A DNA stretch of 64,000 nucleotides from Thermasporomyces sp036564245. Its GTDB lineage: Bacteria; Actinomycetota; Actinomycetes; Propionibacteriales; Actinopolymorphaceae. The translations under genes and the position numbers were made by a program. Below, in pieces: positions 21,179 to 29,338 of the stretch (position 1 is the stretch's first letter; each line of letters begins with the position of its first letter). The notes under the pieces are model-generated. The model was not told where the DNA came from. It saw only the letters and a program-made list of their open reading frames with translations, and ran no database searches. The stretch is from positions 1-64,000 of the forward strand of contig DATCKU010000011.1 of assembly GCA_036564245.1 (NCBI GenBank), written 5' to 3'.

Positions 21179-21738
21179 TGCGGCTGCTCATCATGGGTCC
21201 GCCCGGTGCGGGGAAGGGTACGCAGGCGAAACTCATCGCGAAGCGTCTCGACATCCCCACGATTTCGACCGGTGAGATCTTGCGGAAGAACGTCGAGGAC
21301 CGCACCCCGCTGGGCCGCGAGGCCAAGCAGTACCTCGACGCCGGCGAGCTGGTGCCGGACGAGGTCATCAACGGGATGGTGCGCGACCGCCTGCAGCAGC
21401 CAGACACGCGGCGCGGTTTCCTGCTCGACGGGTACCCGAGGACGGCCGTTCAGGTCGAGACCCTGGACAACATCCTGGCCGACGAGGGCAAGAAGCTCGA
21501 CCGGGTACTGGTGCTGAACGTCGATCGCGACGAGCTGGTACGTCGGCTGCTGCGCCGCGCCGAGATCGACGGGCGTACCGATGACACCGAGGACGTGATC
21601 CGACGTCGACTCGAGGTGTATCGGGAGCAGACCGAGCCGGTGCTCGACGTCTACGCCAGGCGAGGCCTGCTGGCCGTCGTCGACGGGATGGGCGAGATCG
21701 ACGAGGTCGCCGACCGCGTGATCGCCGCGTTGGGTTAG
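21178..21738 (+). CDS. adk: Adenylate kinase
   Basis: Interconverts ATP + AMP and 2 ADP, cytoplasmic, 186 aa. P-loop GPPGAGKGT at residues 7-15, the DGYPRT motif, and a short LID (RRAEIDGRTDDTEDVIRRR) of the non-zinc type usual in actinobacteria. The ATG overlaps the secY stop. The gene that normally follows, map (methionine aminopeptidase), is absent here. Confidence 0.97.
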   Translation: MRLLIMGPPGAGKGTQAKLIAKRLDIPTISTGEILRKNVEDRTPLGREAKQYLDAGELVPDEVINGMVRDRLQQPDTRRGFLLDGYPRTAVQVETLDNILADEGKKLDRVLVLNVDRDELVRRLLRRAEIDGRTDDTEDVIRRRLEVYREQTEPVLDVYARRGLLAVVDGMGEIDEVADRVIAALG

Positions 21739-21899
21739 GGCCGCCCTTTCGCCCGGCCTCAGCCGCGCAGCATGGGACGCACTCGTGTAGACCGTAAGGT
21801 AGACCGGGTTCGCCGGTGTCGATCCGACAGGGCGGTGCCCCGTTCCCGGGGAAGTTCAGGGTGCTACCTGATGCGCAACATCACATGGGCGGGCACACT

Positions 21900-22349
21900 A
21901 TGACAGTGCCATACCGACCGGACATGCGGGCCTCCGACGACGATCGGGAGAAGATCGCCGCGAGGCTGCGTGAGGCTCACGCCGAGGGCCGGCTCTCCCT
22001 GGCTGAGTTCCAGGACCGCCTCGATGCACTGTATGCCGCGCAGACATACGGAGAGCTCGAGCCGTTGGTCCGAGACCTCCCTGTCATGCGTACGCACAAG
22101 GCACCGGAGGTCTCCGGGAAGAAGTCGTCAGACCAGGCGACGCCGGCACGCCGCCGGACGGCAGGCGACAAGGTCATGGCGGTGTTCTGGACGCTCTGGG
22201 CCTGTGCCGTGAGCGTCAACCTGGTGGTCTGGGTTCTCGTCTCGGTCGGCAATGGGCGGCTGGAGTACTTCTGGCCGGTATGGGTGGCCGGGCCCTGGGG
22301 TGCGATCTTGCTGAGCATCGAGGTCGTGCGTCGCCAGCTTCGCGACTGA
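21900..22349 (+). CDS. DUF1707-type small membrane protein
   Basis: 149 aa from the ATG at 21900 (MTVPYRPDMRASDDDREK). In-frame alternatives at 21816 and 21885 lack the family's start. The N-terminal ~50 residues match the DUF1707 pattern of actinobacterial membrane proteins (RASDxDRE...L..A..EGRLSLxEFxeRL..ly.A.TxgEL..LxxDLP). Two hydrophobic helices follow at about residues 88-107 and 118-137. The function of the family is not known. It occupies the place of map between adk and infA. Confidence 0.8.
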   Translation: MTVPYRPDMRASDDDREKIAARLREAHAEGRLSLAEFQDRLDALYAAQTYGELEPLVRDLPVMRTHKAPEVSGKKSSDQATPARRRTAGDKVMAVFWTLWACAVSVNLVVWVLVSVGNGRLEYFWPVWVAGPWGAILLSIEVVRRQLRD

Positions 22350-22724
22350 GCGGTGGAAGACGCCTTGGTGGTCGGACAGTGATCTTGCCGGGTGGCGCTG
22401 CCCGATTAGACTGGAAATCACCCAGTGACCTGGGGCTGCCCTCCTGAGGACGGCCCCGATTCGCATCTGGTCGGCTGTTCACGTAAACTTCTCCAGGCCC
22501 AGCCTGTAGGTGCCGTGTCACCACGAGCCACCTGCGGGCGGGTGTGAAGGTCTCACCCGATGCGGGACCCTGACGCCGGCTCGAGCAGGACTCGAGCCGG
22601 GAATGGTCAGGGCGGCCGCTGGGGAGTCTGGCCTCGAGGGCCCGACATCCCGAAGTCCCGAGGGCACCCACGGCCCGGGCAACCGAACCGACAGACAGCG
22701 CAAGCCAGGCGAAGTGCGGAGGAC
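22350..22724 (+). promoter_or_regulatory. Promoter and leader of infA-rpmJ-rpsM-rpsK-rpsD-rpoA-rplQ
   Basis: TTGCCG (22385-22390), a 16-bp spacer and TAGACT (22407-22412) form a convincing sigma-A promoter. About 310 nt of leader precede infA. It holds a possible weak hairpin (GGGGC/GCCCC around 22432-22456) and a second AT-richer TAAACT stretch near 22484 that might be another -10. No gene is visible. Confidence 0.65.
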
Positions 22725-22946
22725 ATGCCGAAAAAGGAAGGTGTCATCGAGATCGAGGGCACTGTAGTGGAGGCGCTCCCGAACGCGATGTTCCGTGTGG
22801 AGCTCCAAAACGGGCACAAGGTCCTCGCGCACATCAGCGGCAAGATGCGGCAGAACTACATCCGGATCCTGCCGGAGGATCGGGTTGTGGTGGAGTTGTC
22901 GCCGTACGACTTGAGCCGAGGGCGGATCGTCTACCGCTATCGCTAG
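22725..22946 (+). CDS. infA: Translation initiation factor IF-1
   Basis: OB-fold factor bound at the A site during initiation, 73 aa. The ATG at 22725 gives MPKKEGVIEIEGTVVEALPN; the open frame back to 22560 is not IF-1. The ending RGRIVYRYR is diagnostic. GCGGAGGA precedes the start. rpmJ follows after 27 bp. Confidence 0.97.
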   Translation: MPKKEGVIEIEGTVVEALPNAMFRVELQNGHKVLAHISGKMRQNYIRILPEDRVVVELSPYDLSRGRIVYRYR

Positions 22947-22973
22947 TACGCCGAGCCCGATCAGAGAGTAGCC

Positions 22974-23087
22974 ATGAAGGTCCAGCCCAGCGTCAAGAAG
23001 ATCTGTGACAAGTGCAAGGTGATCCGCCGCCACGGCCGGGTCATGGTGATTTGCGAGAACCCCCGCCACAAGCAACGGCAGGGTTAG
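22974..23087 (+). CDS. rpmJ: 50S ribosomal protein L36
   Basis: The smallest ribosomal protein, 37 aa. It begins MKVQPSVKKICDKCKVIRRHG; the zinc ligands are Cys11, Cys14, Cys27 and His32, so this is the zinc form. It sits between infA and rpsM as in most actinobacteria. Its stop is followed immediately by a dispersed ATGACCA element. Confidence 0.96.
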   Translation: MKVQPSVKKICDKCKVIRRHGRVMVICENPRHKQRQG

Positions 23088-23088
23088 T

Positions 23089-23170
23089 GATGACCACGAA
23101 GGGGCGCCACGAGGCCGCGCGGAGCGCCAGTTGCTCCCGGAAGGTCCGCGAGGCGCCTCCTTACGTGATT
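23089..23170. repeat. Dispersed palindromic element, copy I (between rpmJ and rpsM)
   Basis: The left end GATGACCACGAAGGGGCGCC (23089-23108) is matched by an imperfect inverted right end GGCGCCTCCTTACGTGATT (23152-23170). It starts two bases past the rpmJ stop. The right end is more degenerate than in copies A or G. It makes up part of the 317-bp rpmJ-rpsM gap. Confidence 0.6.
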
Positions 23171-23186
23171 GTTCGACAATCGAACA
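23170..23186. promoter_or_regulatory. 17-bp inverted repeat in the rpmJ-rpsM gap
   Basis: TGTTCGA-CAA-TCGAACA is a perfect 7-bp inverted repeat with a 3-bp centre. It looks like a protein-binding operator, but the half-site order is opposite to the actinobacterial LexA box, so it is not an SOS site. The remaining bases 23187-23404 show no gene. The rpsM ribosome binding site AAAGGA lies at about 23388. Confidence 0.4.
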
Positions 23187-23404
23187 TCGCAGCGCACGGT
23201 ACGTGATCGCTCACCAGCGCGAGCGCCGACATGACCGAGAGGACGGGTCGTTTCTGGCGTGGGGCCGCTGGTGCCACCCCCGGACGGAGGCCGGGGCCCT
23301 GCCAGATCGCTCGCCACTCCGATGTGGAGCGACAGCGATCGAGGGGCAAGCAGGGACGCGACACGTAGGGAAACCTCCGCCGAACGGAAAGGAATGTTGC
23401 CCAG

Positions 23405-23785
23405 ATGGCACGCCTCGTCGGCGTCGACCTCCCGCGTGACAAGCGGATCGAGGTGGCGCTCACCTACATCTTCGGCATCGGGCGAACCCGGGCCCAGGAG
23501 ACTCTCGCCAACACCGGCGTGAACCCCGATCTTCGAGTCCACCAGTTGGGAGAAGAGGATCTCATCAAGCTGCGTGACTGGATCGAGGCGAACTACCGCG
23601 TGGAGGGTGACCTCAAGCGGGAGATCGCGGCCGACATCCGGCGCAAGATCGAGATCGGGTGCTACCAGGGTCTGCGCCACCGTCGTCAGCTGCCCGTGCG
23701 GGGACAGCGCACGCGCACCAACGCGCGTACGCGTAAGGGTCCGAGGAAGACGGTCGCCGGTAAGAAGAAGCCAGGTCGGAAGTAG
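23405..23785 (+). CDS. rpsM: 30S ribosomal protein S13
   Basis: Head protein contacting the P-site tRNA, 126 aa. It begins MARLVGVDLPRDKRIEVALTYIFGIGR; the GLRHRRQLPVRGQRTRTNARTRKGPRK region is complete and the tail is Lys-rich. AAAGGA precedes the ATG. rpsK follows after 15 bp. Confidence 0.97.
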   Translation: MARLVGVDLPRDKRIEVALTYIFGIGRTRAQETLANTGVNPDLRVHQLGEEDLIKLRDWIEANYRVEGDLKREIAADIRRKIEIGCYQGLRHRRQLPVRGQRTRTNARTRKGPRKTVAGKKKPGRK

Positions 23786-23800
23786 GAGTTGAGTCACTAA

Positions 23801-24205
23801 ATGCCACCGAGGAGTCGAGCCGGCGCCGCGAAGAAGGTCCGCCGGAAGGAACGCAAGAACGTCACGTTCGGACACGCGCACATCCGGAGCACGTTCAACA
23901 ACACGATCGTGACGATCACGGACCCGGCCGGTGCGGTGATCGCCTGGGCGAGTGCCGGAACCGTCGGGTTCAAAGGCTCGCGCAAGTCCACGCCGTACGC
24001 CGCGCAGATGTGTGCGGAAGCAGCTGCCCGCAGGGCGATGGAGCACGGCATGAAGAAGGTCGACGTGTTCGTCCGTGGCCCTGGCTCCGGGCGCGAGACC
24101 GCGATCCGTTCCCTCACCGCCGCCGGGCTCGAGGTCGGAACGATCCAAGACGTCACGCCAGTCCCACACAACGGCTGCCGCCCGCCCAAGCGGCGCCGGG
24201 TCTGA
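23801..24205 (+). CDS. rpsK: 30S ribosomal protein S11
   Basis: Platform protein of the small subunit, 134 aa. The N-terminal basic stretch is followed by HIRSTFNNTIVTITDPAGAVIAWASAG, and the protein ends NGCRPPKRRRV. AGGAG lies upstream of the ATG. Genes rpsM-rpsK-rpsD-rpoA-rplQ form the classical alpha operon. Confidence 0.97.
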   Translation: MPPRSRAGAAKKVRRKERKNVTFGHAHIRSTFNNTIVTITDPAGAVIAWASAGTVGFKGSRKSTPYAAQMCAEAAARRAMEHGMKKVDVFVRGPGSGRETAIRSLTAAGLEVGTIQDVTPVPHNGCRPPKRRRV

Positions 24206-24237
24206 TCTGTAGGTCGAGGAAGGAGTACGACTGCATC

Positions 24238-24846
24238 ATGGCCCGTTACACCGGCCCGATGACGAAGAAGTCGCGCCGCCTCGGCACAGACCTGGTCGGC
24301 GGCGACAAGGCGTTCGAGCGTCGCCCGTACCCACCTGGCCAGCACGGCCGCGGGCGGCCCAAGGAGAGCGAGTACCTCCTGCAGCTGCGGGAGAAGCAGA
24401 AGGCGCGTTACGCGTACGGCATCATGGAGAAGCAGTTCAACCGCTACTACCGCGAGGCGCACCGGCGCCCCGGTAAGACCGGTGACAACCTGCTGCAGCT
24501 CCTGGAATGCCGACTCGACAACGTGATCTACCGTGCGGGGATCGCACGCACGCGTCGGCACGCTCGCCAGCTCGTGTCGCACGGACACTTCCTGGTCAAC
24601 GGGAGGAAGGTCAACATCCCGAGCTACCAGGTGGATCAGTACGACGTGATCGACATCCGCCCGAAGTCGCGGGAGCTCACGCCGTTCGTGATCGCTCGCG
24701 AGACCTTCGGCGAGCGCCCCGTGCCGGCTTGGCTGGAGGTCGTGCCTGACACGCTGCGGATCCTCGTCCACCAACGGCCAACGCGTGCCCAGATCGACGT
24801 CCCGATCCAGGAACAGCTGATCGTGGAGTACTACTCCAAGGTGTAA
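24238..24846 (+). CDS. rpsD: 30S ribosomal protein S4
   Basis: 16S-rRNA-binding assembly initiator, 202 aa. Start is the ATG at 24238 (MARYTGPMTKKSRRLG) with GAAGGAG upstream; the frame is open further up inside rpsK but unrelated. The N-terminus lacks the CxxC zinc knuckle, so this is the zinc-free form. The S4 RNA-binding domain (RLDNVIYRAGIARTRRHARQLV-type) is complete. Confidence 0.96.
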   Translation: MARYTGPMTKKSRRLGTDLVGGDKAFERRPYPPGQHGRGRPKESEYLLQLREKQKARYAYGIMEKQFNRYYREAHRRPGKTGDNLLQLLECRLDNVIYRAGIARTRRHARQLVSHGHFLVNGRKVNIPSYQVDQYDVIDIRPKSRELTPFVIARETFGERPVPAWLEVVPDTLRILVHQRPTRAQIDVPIQEQLIVEYYSKV

Positions 24847-24988
24847 ACCACCAAGACCGCCAGGCCGTGGGGATCGTCCAGTCTGACGACGCGATGCTCC
24901 ACGGCTTGGGGCCCGGCCCGATCCCACGCGGACGGCCACCACTATTCGTCGGCGTCATATGGCGGGCGCCGCGGAAAGGATGAAGAAC

Positions 24989-26002
24989 ATGCTCATCGCG
25001 CAACGTCCCACCCTTACCGAGGAAGTCGTCGACGACTTCCGGTCCCGTTTCATTCTCGAGCCGCTCGAGCCGGGGTTCGGCTACACGCTGGGCAACTCGC
25101 TTCGGCGTACGTTGCTGTCGTCCATCCCTGGCGCGTCGGTCACCAGCGTCAAGATCGACGGAGTGCTGCACGAGTTCTCCACGATCCCCGGCGTCAAGGA
25201 GGACGTCACCGAGATCATCCTCAACCTCAAGGAACTCGTCGTCTCCAGCGAGCACGACGAGCCGGTGACGATGTACCTCCGCAAGCAGGGACCGGGCGAC
25301 GTGACGGCCGGTGACATCGCCCCGCCGGCCGGTGTCGAGGTGCACAACCCGGGCCTGCACATCGCGACCCTGAACAGCAAGGGCAAGCTCGAGATGGAGC
25401 TCGTGGTCGAGCGGGGCCGTGGCTACGTGTCAGCGGTGCAGAACAAGCGGCCCGACGCGGAGATCGGTCGCATTCCGGTCGACTCGATCTACTCGCCGGT
25501 GCTCAAGGTCACCTACAAGGTCGAGGCGACCCGTGTCGAGCAGCGCACGGACTTCGACAAGCTGATCGTCGACGTCGAGACCAAGCCGTCGATGCGGCCG
25601 CGTGACGCGGTGGCGAGCGCGGGGAAGACGCTGGTCGAGCTCTTCGGCCTGTGCCGGGAGCTCAACGTGGATGCCGAGGGCATCGAGATCGGGCCCTCGC
25701 CGGTGGACGCCCAACTTGCCGCCGATCTCGCCCTCCCCGTCGAGGACCTGAACCTCACGGTTCGTTCGTACAACTGCCTCAAGCGGGAAGGTATCCACAC
25801 CGTCGGCGAGCTGATCTCGCGAAGCGAGCAGGACCTGCTGGACATCCGCAACTTCGGCGCCAAGTCGATCGACGAGGTGAAGCAGAAGCTGGCGGCGATG
25901 GGTCTCGCGCTCAAGGACAGCGCGCCCGGGTTCGACCCGAGCGCTGCGGTCGACTCCTTCGAAGAGGAGGAAGAGAACTTCGCCGAGACCGAGCAATATT
26001 GA
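24989..26002 (+). CDS. rpoA: RNA polymerase alpha subunit
   Basis: Assembly platform and activator contact of RNA polymerase, 337 aa. The ATG at 24989 (MLIAQRPTLTEEVVDDF) has GGAAAGGA 9 nt upstream; the earlier ATGs at 24959 and 24980 give an extension not seen in the family. N-terminal dimer domain with GYTLGNSLRRTLLSSIPG; C-terminal domain with VEDLNLTVRSYNCLKREGI and the two helix-hairpin-helix motifs that bind UP elements. Ends in an acidic tail. An ATGACCA element follows 22 nt after the stop. Confidence 0.96.
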   Translation: MLIAQRPTLTEEVVDDFRSRFILEPLEPGFGYTLGNSLRRTLLSSIPGASVTSVKIDGVLHEFSTIPGVKEDVTEIILNLKELVVSSEHDEPVTMYLRKQGPGDVTAGDIAPPAGVEVHNPGLHIATLNSKGKLEMELVVERGRGYVSAVQNKRPDAEIGRIPVDSIYSPVLKVTYKVEATRVEQRTDFDKLIVDVETKPSMRPRDAVASAGKTLVELFGLCRELNVDAEGIEIGPSPVDAQLAADLALPVEDLNLTVRSYNCLKREGIHTVGELISRSEQDLLDIRNFGAKSIDEVKQKLAAMGLALKDSAPGFDPSAAVDSFEEEEENFAETEQY

Positions 26003-26024
26003 TGACCGCTCGCCCCTAGGCTCA

Positions 26025-26102
26025 ATGACCACGCGTGGCGGGTGAACACCAGCCATCGCAGGCACCCGTGCCCGTCATGGCGAGGACACCCGCCATGTGT
26101 GG
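26025..26102. repeat. Dispersed palindromic element, copy C (rpoA-rplQ gap)
   Basis: The left end ATGACCACGCGTGGCGGGTG (26025-26044) is identical over 20 bp to copy D at 47341. The right end CACCCGCCATGTGTGG (26087-26102) is its inverted partner with two mismatches. The loop holds further GC-rich symmetry. It lies in the 172-bp gap between two co-oriented alpha-operon genes. Confidence 0.75.
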
Positions 26103-26174
26103 ACAGTGTGGGCCAGGTGGTGGGCGACTGACTCCGGTACCTGATACGGCCGGTGCAGGAAGGAGAACGCAGCA

Positions 26175-26804
26175 ATGCCCAAGCCCCCCAAGGGCCCACG
26201 GCTCGGCGCGGGGCCCGCGCACGAGCGGTTGATGCTGGCCAACCTGGCGACCTCGCTGTTTCGCCACAACCGCATCACGACAACGGAGACCAAGGCCAAG
26301 CGGCTGCGGCCGTTCGCCGAGCGCCTGATCACCAAGGCACGGCGTGGCGACCTGCACGCCAGGCGCCAGGTCCAGTCGGTGATCCGCGACAAGGAGATCG
26401 TCCACCGGCTGTTCGCTGAGATCGGGCCCTACTACGTCGATCGGCCTGGCGGGTACACCCGGATCACCAAGGTCGGCCCGCGTCGTGGTGACAACGCGCC
26501 GATGGCGGTGATCGAGCTGGTGCAGAACGCACCGGAAGCGACCCGCACCCGGGAAGCTGCACGCAAGCGCAGTGCCGCGAAGCGGGCCGCGTCGACCGAA
26601 TCGGCCGAGGCGACGGAATCGAAGCAGGCAGCGTCGGAGGAGTCGACCTCCGAGGCGTCCGCCCAGGCTGAGCAGGACCAGGCCGCCGATGCCACCAAGC
26701 CTGAGACTGCCGAGGCCACGTCCGAGGCCGCCGAGGCCAAGGCTGACGAGGCCACGTCGGAGGCTGCCGACGCCGAGGCGGGCGACGCGCGCGACAGCTC
26801 CTGA
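26175..26804 (+). CDS. rplQ: 50S ribosomal protein L17 with long acidic/Ala tail
   Basis: Tunnel-exit protein, 209 aa against about 120. Residues 1-120 are a normal L17 (PKGPRLGAGPAHERLMLANLATSLF...). The last ~90 residues are a low-complexity tail of Ala, Glu, Ser, Thr with AEATSEAAEAKADEATSEAA-type repeats. GGAAGGAG lies before the ATG. Last gene of the alpha operon; truA follows after 83 bp. Confidence 0.94.
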   Translation: MPKPPKGPRLGAGPAHERLMLANLATSLFRHNRITTTETKAKRLRPFAERLITKARRGDLHARRQVQSVIRDKEIVHRLFAEIGPYYVDRPGGYTRITKVGPRRGDNAPMAVIELVQNAPEATRTREAARKRSAAKRAASTESAEATESKQAASEESTSEASAQAEQDQAADATKPETAEATSEAAEAKADEATSEAADAEAGDARDSS

Positions 26805-26887
26805 CCGCCGGCACGACTTCATCGCAGGGTGCATGCCACACGTCCCATGGCGGCAGTGGTGACACTTCCTGTGCAGCGGGGCTGAAC

Positions 26888-27796
26888 GTGGCCATCTCGA
26901 CAGCGACCGTGCGGTTGCGTCTCGATCTCGCCTACGACGGGACAGACTTCGCGGGTTGGGCCGTTCAACAGGACCAGCGAACGGTTCAGGGAGTGCTCGA
27001 AGCCGCGCTGCGTACCGTCTTGCGGCTCGAGGAGCCGGTCACGACGACCTGTGCCGGGCGAACCGACGCCGGCGTCCACGCCCGGGGTCAGGTCTGCCAC
27101 GTCGACATCCCGCGTGCGGCGTACGACGCCGTGCGCGGACGTGACGATGAGACGCCGGCCAGCGGCCTGCTGCGCCGACTGGCCGGTGCCTTGCCGCCGG
27201 ATGTGCGGGTACGCAAGGTGGCGGAGGCGCCGCCCGGGTTCGATGCAAGGTTCTCGGCGATCTGGCGGCGCTACGCCTACCGGCTGTGTGACGACCTGAG
27301 GGTGGCCGACCCGTTGCGGCGTCATGAGGTGCTGGCTGTCCCACGTCGTCTGGATGTCGACCGGATGAACGCCGCGTCGGGACACCTGCTCGGTGAGCAC
27401 GACTTCGCGGCCTTCTGTCGCAAGCGCCCCGGTGCGACAACGATCCGGCGCCTGCTGGAGCTCGAGTGGTGCCGAGCCGAAGGCGGCCTGGTGGTCGGCA
27501 AGGTCGTGGCCGATGCGTTCTGTCACTCGATGGTTCGCTCGCTCGTCGGCGCGCTGCTTCCGGTGGGAACCGGACAGCGTGACGTCGACTGGCCGGCCAC
27601 GGTCCTTGCGAGCCGTACGCGTCACCCCGCGGTCACTGTCGTACCTCCGCACGGGCTGACGCTCGAGGAAGTGGGCTACCCGCCGGACGACCAGCTCGCG
27701 AGCCGCGCGGCGGCGGCTCGGCGGCTCCGTCTGCCACCAGTGAGCGGCGGCAATCCAGCTGGATGGTCGCAACCGGATCCCTCGAGCACGCGATGA
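26888..27796 (+). CDS. truA: tRNA pseudouridine(38-40) synthase TruA
   Basis: Isomerises uridines 38-40 of the tRNA anticodon arm, 302 aa, GTG start. The catalytic Asp60 lies in the CAGRTDAGVHA motif. The dimerisation/insertion region (GARFSAIWRRYAYRL-type) and C-terminal FCHSMVRSLVGALLPVG are typical. It is commonly found next to rplQ. The stop overlaps the next gene by 4 nt. Confidence 0.96.
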   Translation: MAISTATVRLRLDLAYDGTDFAGWAVQQDQRTVQGVLEAALRTVLRLEEPVTTTCAGRTDAGVHARGQVCHVDIPRAAYDAVRGRDDETPASGLLRRLAGALPPDVRVRKVAEAPPGFDARFSAIWRRYAYRLCDDLRVADPLRRHEVLAVPRRLDVDRMNAASGHLLGEHDFAAFCRKRPGATTIRRLLELEWCRAEGGLVVGKVVADAFCHSMVRSLVGALLPVGTGQRDVDWPATVLASRTRHPAVTVVPPHGLTLEEVGYPPDDQLASRAAAARRLRLPPVSGGNPAGWSQPDPSSTR

Positions 27797-28404
27797 CCGA
27801 GCACTACTTCTCCGAGCAGCCGGGTACCCCCGCGGTCTATCGGCAGGTGTCTTTCCGTGCCTACGGCCGTTCGTACACCATGACGTCCGCCAGTGGTGTC
27901 TTCGCCGGCGACCGGCTCGACCTCGGCACCGCCGTCCTGCTCCGCGAGGTGCCGTTGCCGAGCGAGCCTGGAACCTTTCTCGATCTGGGCTGTGGCTACG
28001 GCCCCATCGCGTGCGTGCTGGCGCGGGAAGTGCCGGAAGCCACGGTCTGGGCAGTCGATGTGAACACGCGGGCACTCGAGCTCACCCGGCAGAACGCCGA
28101 GTCGTTGGGGGTCGCCGAACGGGTCCGGGTTGCGACACCGGATGAGGTGCCGGCCGAGGTCACGTTCCAGCAGATCTGGTCCAACCCCCCGGTCCGGATC
28201 GGCAAGGCAGCTCTGCACGAGCTGCTGGAGCGATGGCTGGCTCGGCTCGACCCGCACGGAGTGGCATGGCTCGTCGTCGCCAAGAACCTTGGCGCGGACT
28301 CCTTGCAGCGGTGGTTGGTCGGCGCCGGATTTCCGACTGAGCGACAGGCCAGCGCCAAGGGCTACCGTGTCCTCGCAGTACGCCCACGCTCTGCTCAGCC
28401 GTAG
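27793..28404 (+). CDS. RsmC/RlmG-type class I methyltransferase
   Basis: SAM-dependent methyltransferase of the small-domain family, 203 aa. The ATG at 27793 overlaps truA by ATGA, which fixes the start better than the upstream codon at 27763. SAM-binding DLGCGYGPIACVLA near residues 64-77 and the NPPVRIGK catalytic motif are present. Family members methylate guanine N2 of 16S or 23S rRNA. This short version lacks the N-terminal duplicate domain of E. coli RsmC, and the exact rRNA target is not known. Confidence 0.85.
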   Translation: MTEHYFSEQPGTPAVYRQVSFRAYGRSYTMTSASGVFAGDRLDLGTAVLLREVPLPSEPGTFLDLGCGYGPIACVLAREVPEATVWAVDVNTRALELTRQNAESLGVAERVRVATPDEVPAEVTFQQIWSNPPVRIGKAALHELLERWLARLDPHGVAWLVVAKNLGADSLQRWLVGAGFPTERQASAKGYRVLAVRPRSAQP

Positions 28405-28555
28405 GCGGCCACGCCGGGTCCCCGATATTTCAGCTGCTCCGGCTGGGCGTACGACCTCCTGCGTGCGGGGTGCGGAAAATCTGCGCGTCGTAGGCGCGCC
28501 GCCAGTCCGCTGTTCCTGGACGTCCCAGGCGACGAAGGCGTTGCCGAGAGGAGTG

Positions 28556-29164
28556 CTATAGCTTGCGGACGTACTGGCTCGCTTCGTAGAGCTCCATCCC
28601 CGTCGCTTCTCGCAAGACCGTGATGGCCTCCGTCATCCGGCCTGAGCGCTTGAGCTCGGTCACGCGAGCGAGGACCTCGGGCGGGGGAGTCGGGCTCGGG
28701 GACGAGCTTTCGAAGGCTGTCGCCGGTGACGAGTGGGCGACGGCCGCTGGTGTGCCGGTCGTCGCGCTCGTGGCCTGTGCTGTCGTGGCCGGTGTCGACC
28801 GGGGCGGTGCTGTCGGCTGGGGCGGTGGTGTCGACCGGGGCGGTGCTGTCGTGGGACTGTCCTGCGAGGAGCCGATCTGGGCCGAGCCCGACGGGGCAGC
28901 TGCAGAGTGCGACTCGGCACCGTCTCGCTGACTCGACTCGACGGCTGCCCTCCCGACCTCCTTCAACCGTGCGGATGCCCTCCCCAACTCCTTCAACCGT
29001 GCGGAGTACCCCGCCTTCCTCACGATGTACACGACGAACGTGATCAGGAGGAGACTGAAGAGCAACGATGGGCCGTCGCCGCCGACGCTCATGTTGCCGA
29101 ACAGGACAAGGGCAATGACGAGGACGACCCCGAGAATGCGCAACCGTCTGCTGTCACGGGGCAT
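28556..29164 (-). CDS. Membrane-anchored protein with L7/L12-like C-terminal domain
   Basis: About 202 aa from the ATG at 29164 (MPRDSRRLRILG); another in-frame ATG lies at 29200 and the choice is uncertain. One or two hydrophobic helices occupy the first ~55 residues. A basic helix and a long Pro/Thr/Ala/Ser linker follow. The last ~40 residues (VTELKRSGRMTEAITVLREATGMELYEASQYVRKL) resemble the L7/L12 C-terminal fold. Such proteins occur in actinobacteria but have no established role. It is convergent with the methyltransferase gene. Confidence 0.65.
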   Translation of the reverse strand: MPRDSRRLRILGVVLVIALVLFGNMSVGGDGPSLLFSLLLITFVVYIVRKAGYSARLKELGRASARLKEVGRAAVESSQRDGAESHSAAAPSGSAQIGSSQDSPTTAPPRSTPPPQPTAPPRSTPATTAQATSATTGTPAAVAHSSPATAFESSSPSPTPPPEVLARVTELKRSGRMTEAITVLREATGMELYEASQYVRKL

Positions 29165-29254
29165 GGCCTGAGCGTACCGGTGGATGACTGATGCGGCCAT
29201 GCCCAGCTACGCGCGGCTGGGCAGGATCGTCCACCGCTTGCGCAGCAGGAGGAA

Positions 29255-29338
29255 CGACCTCGCTGGCCGTGGTCTCTCGCACCTTCCCATGGCATGCATG
29301 GCGCGGGAAGGTGCGAGAGACCCACTGAACGTGGTCAT
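29255..29338. repeat. Dispersed palindromic element, copy E, with perfect 18-bp hairpin
   Basis: The end ATGACCACGTTCAG (minus strand, 29338-29325) abuts the stop codon of the oxidoreductase gene. Inside is a perfect 18-bp stem, 29271-29288 with 29305-29322, around a 16-nt loop containing GCATGC. The 14-base end is identical to the tract inside tsaE (55011-55024). It can act as the transcription terminator of the oxidoreductase gene. Confidence 0.8.

Noticed and set aside
23170..23186. SOS (LexA) box
   Set aside because: The half-sites are in the order TGTTCGA-TCGAACA with a 3-bp centre; the actinobacterial LexA box is TCGAAC-N4-GTTCGA.
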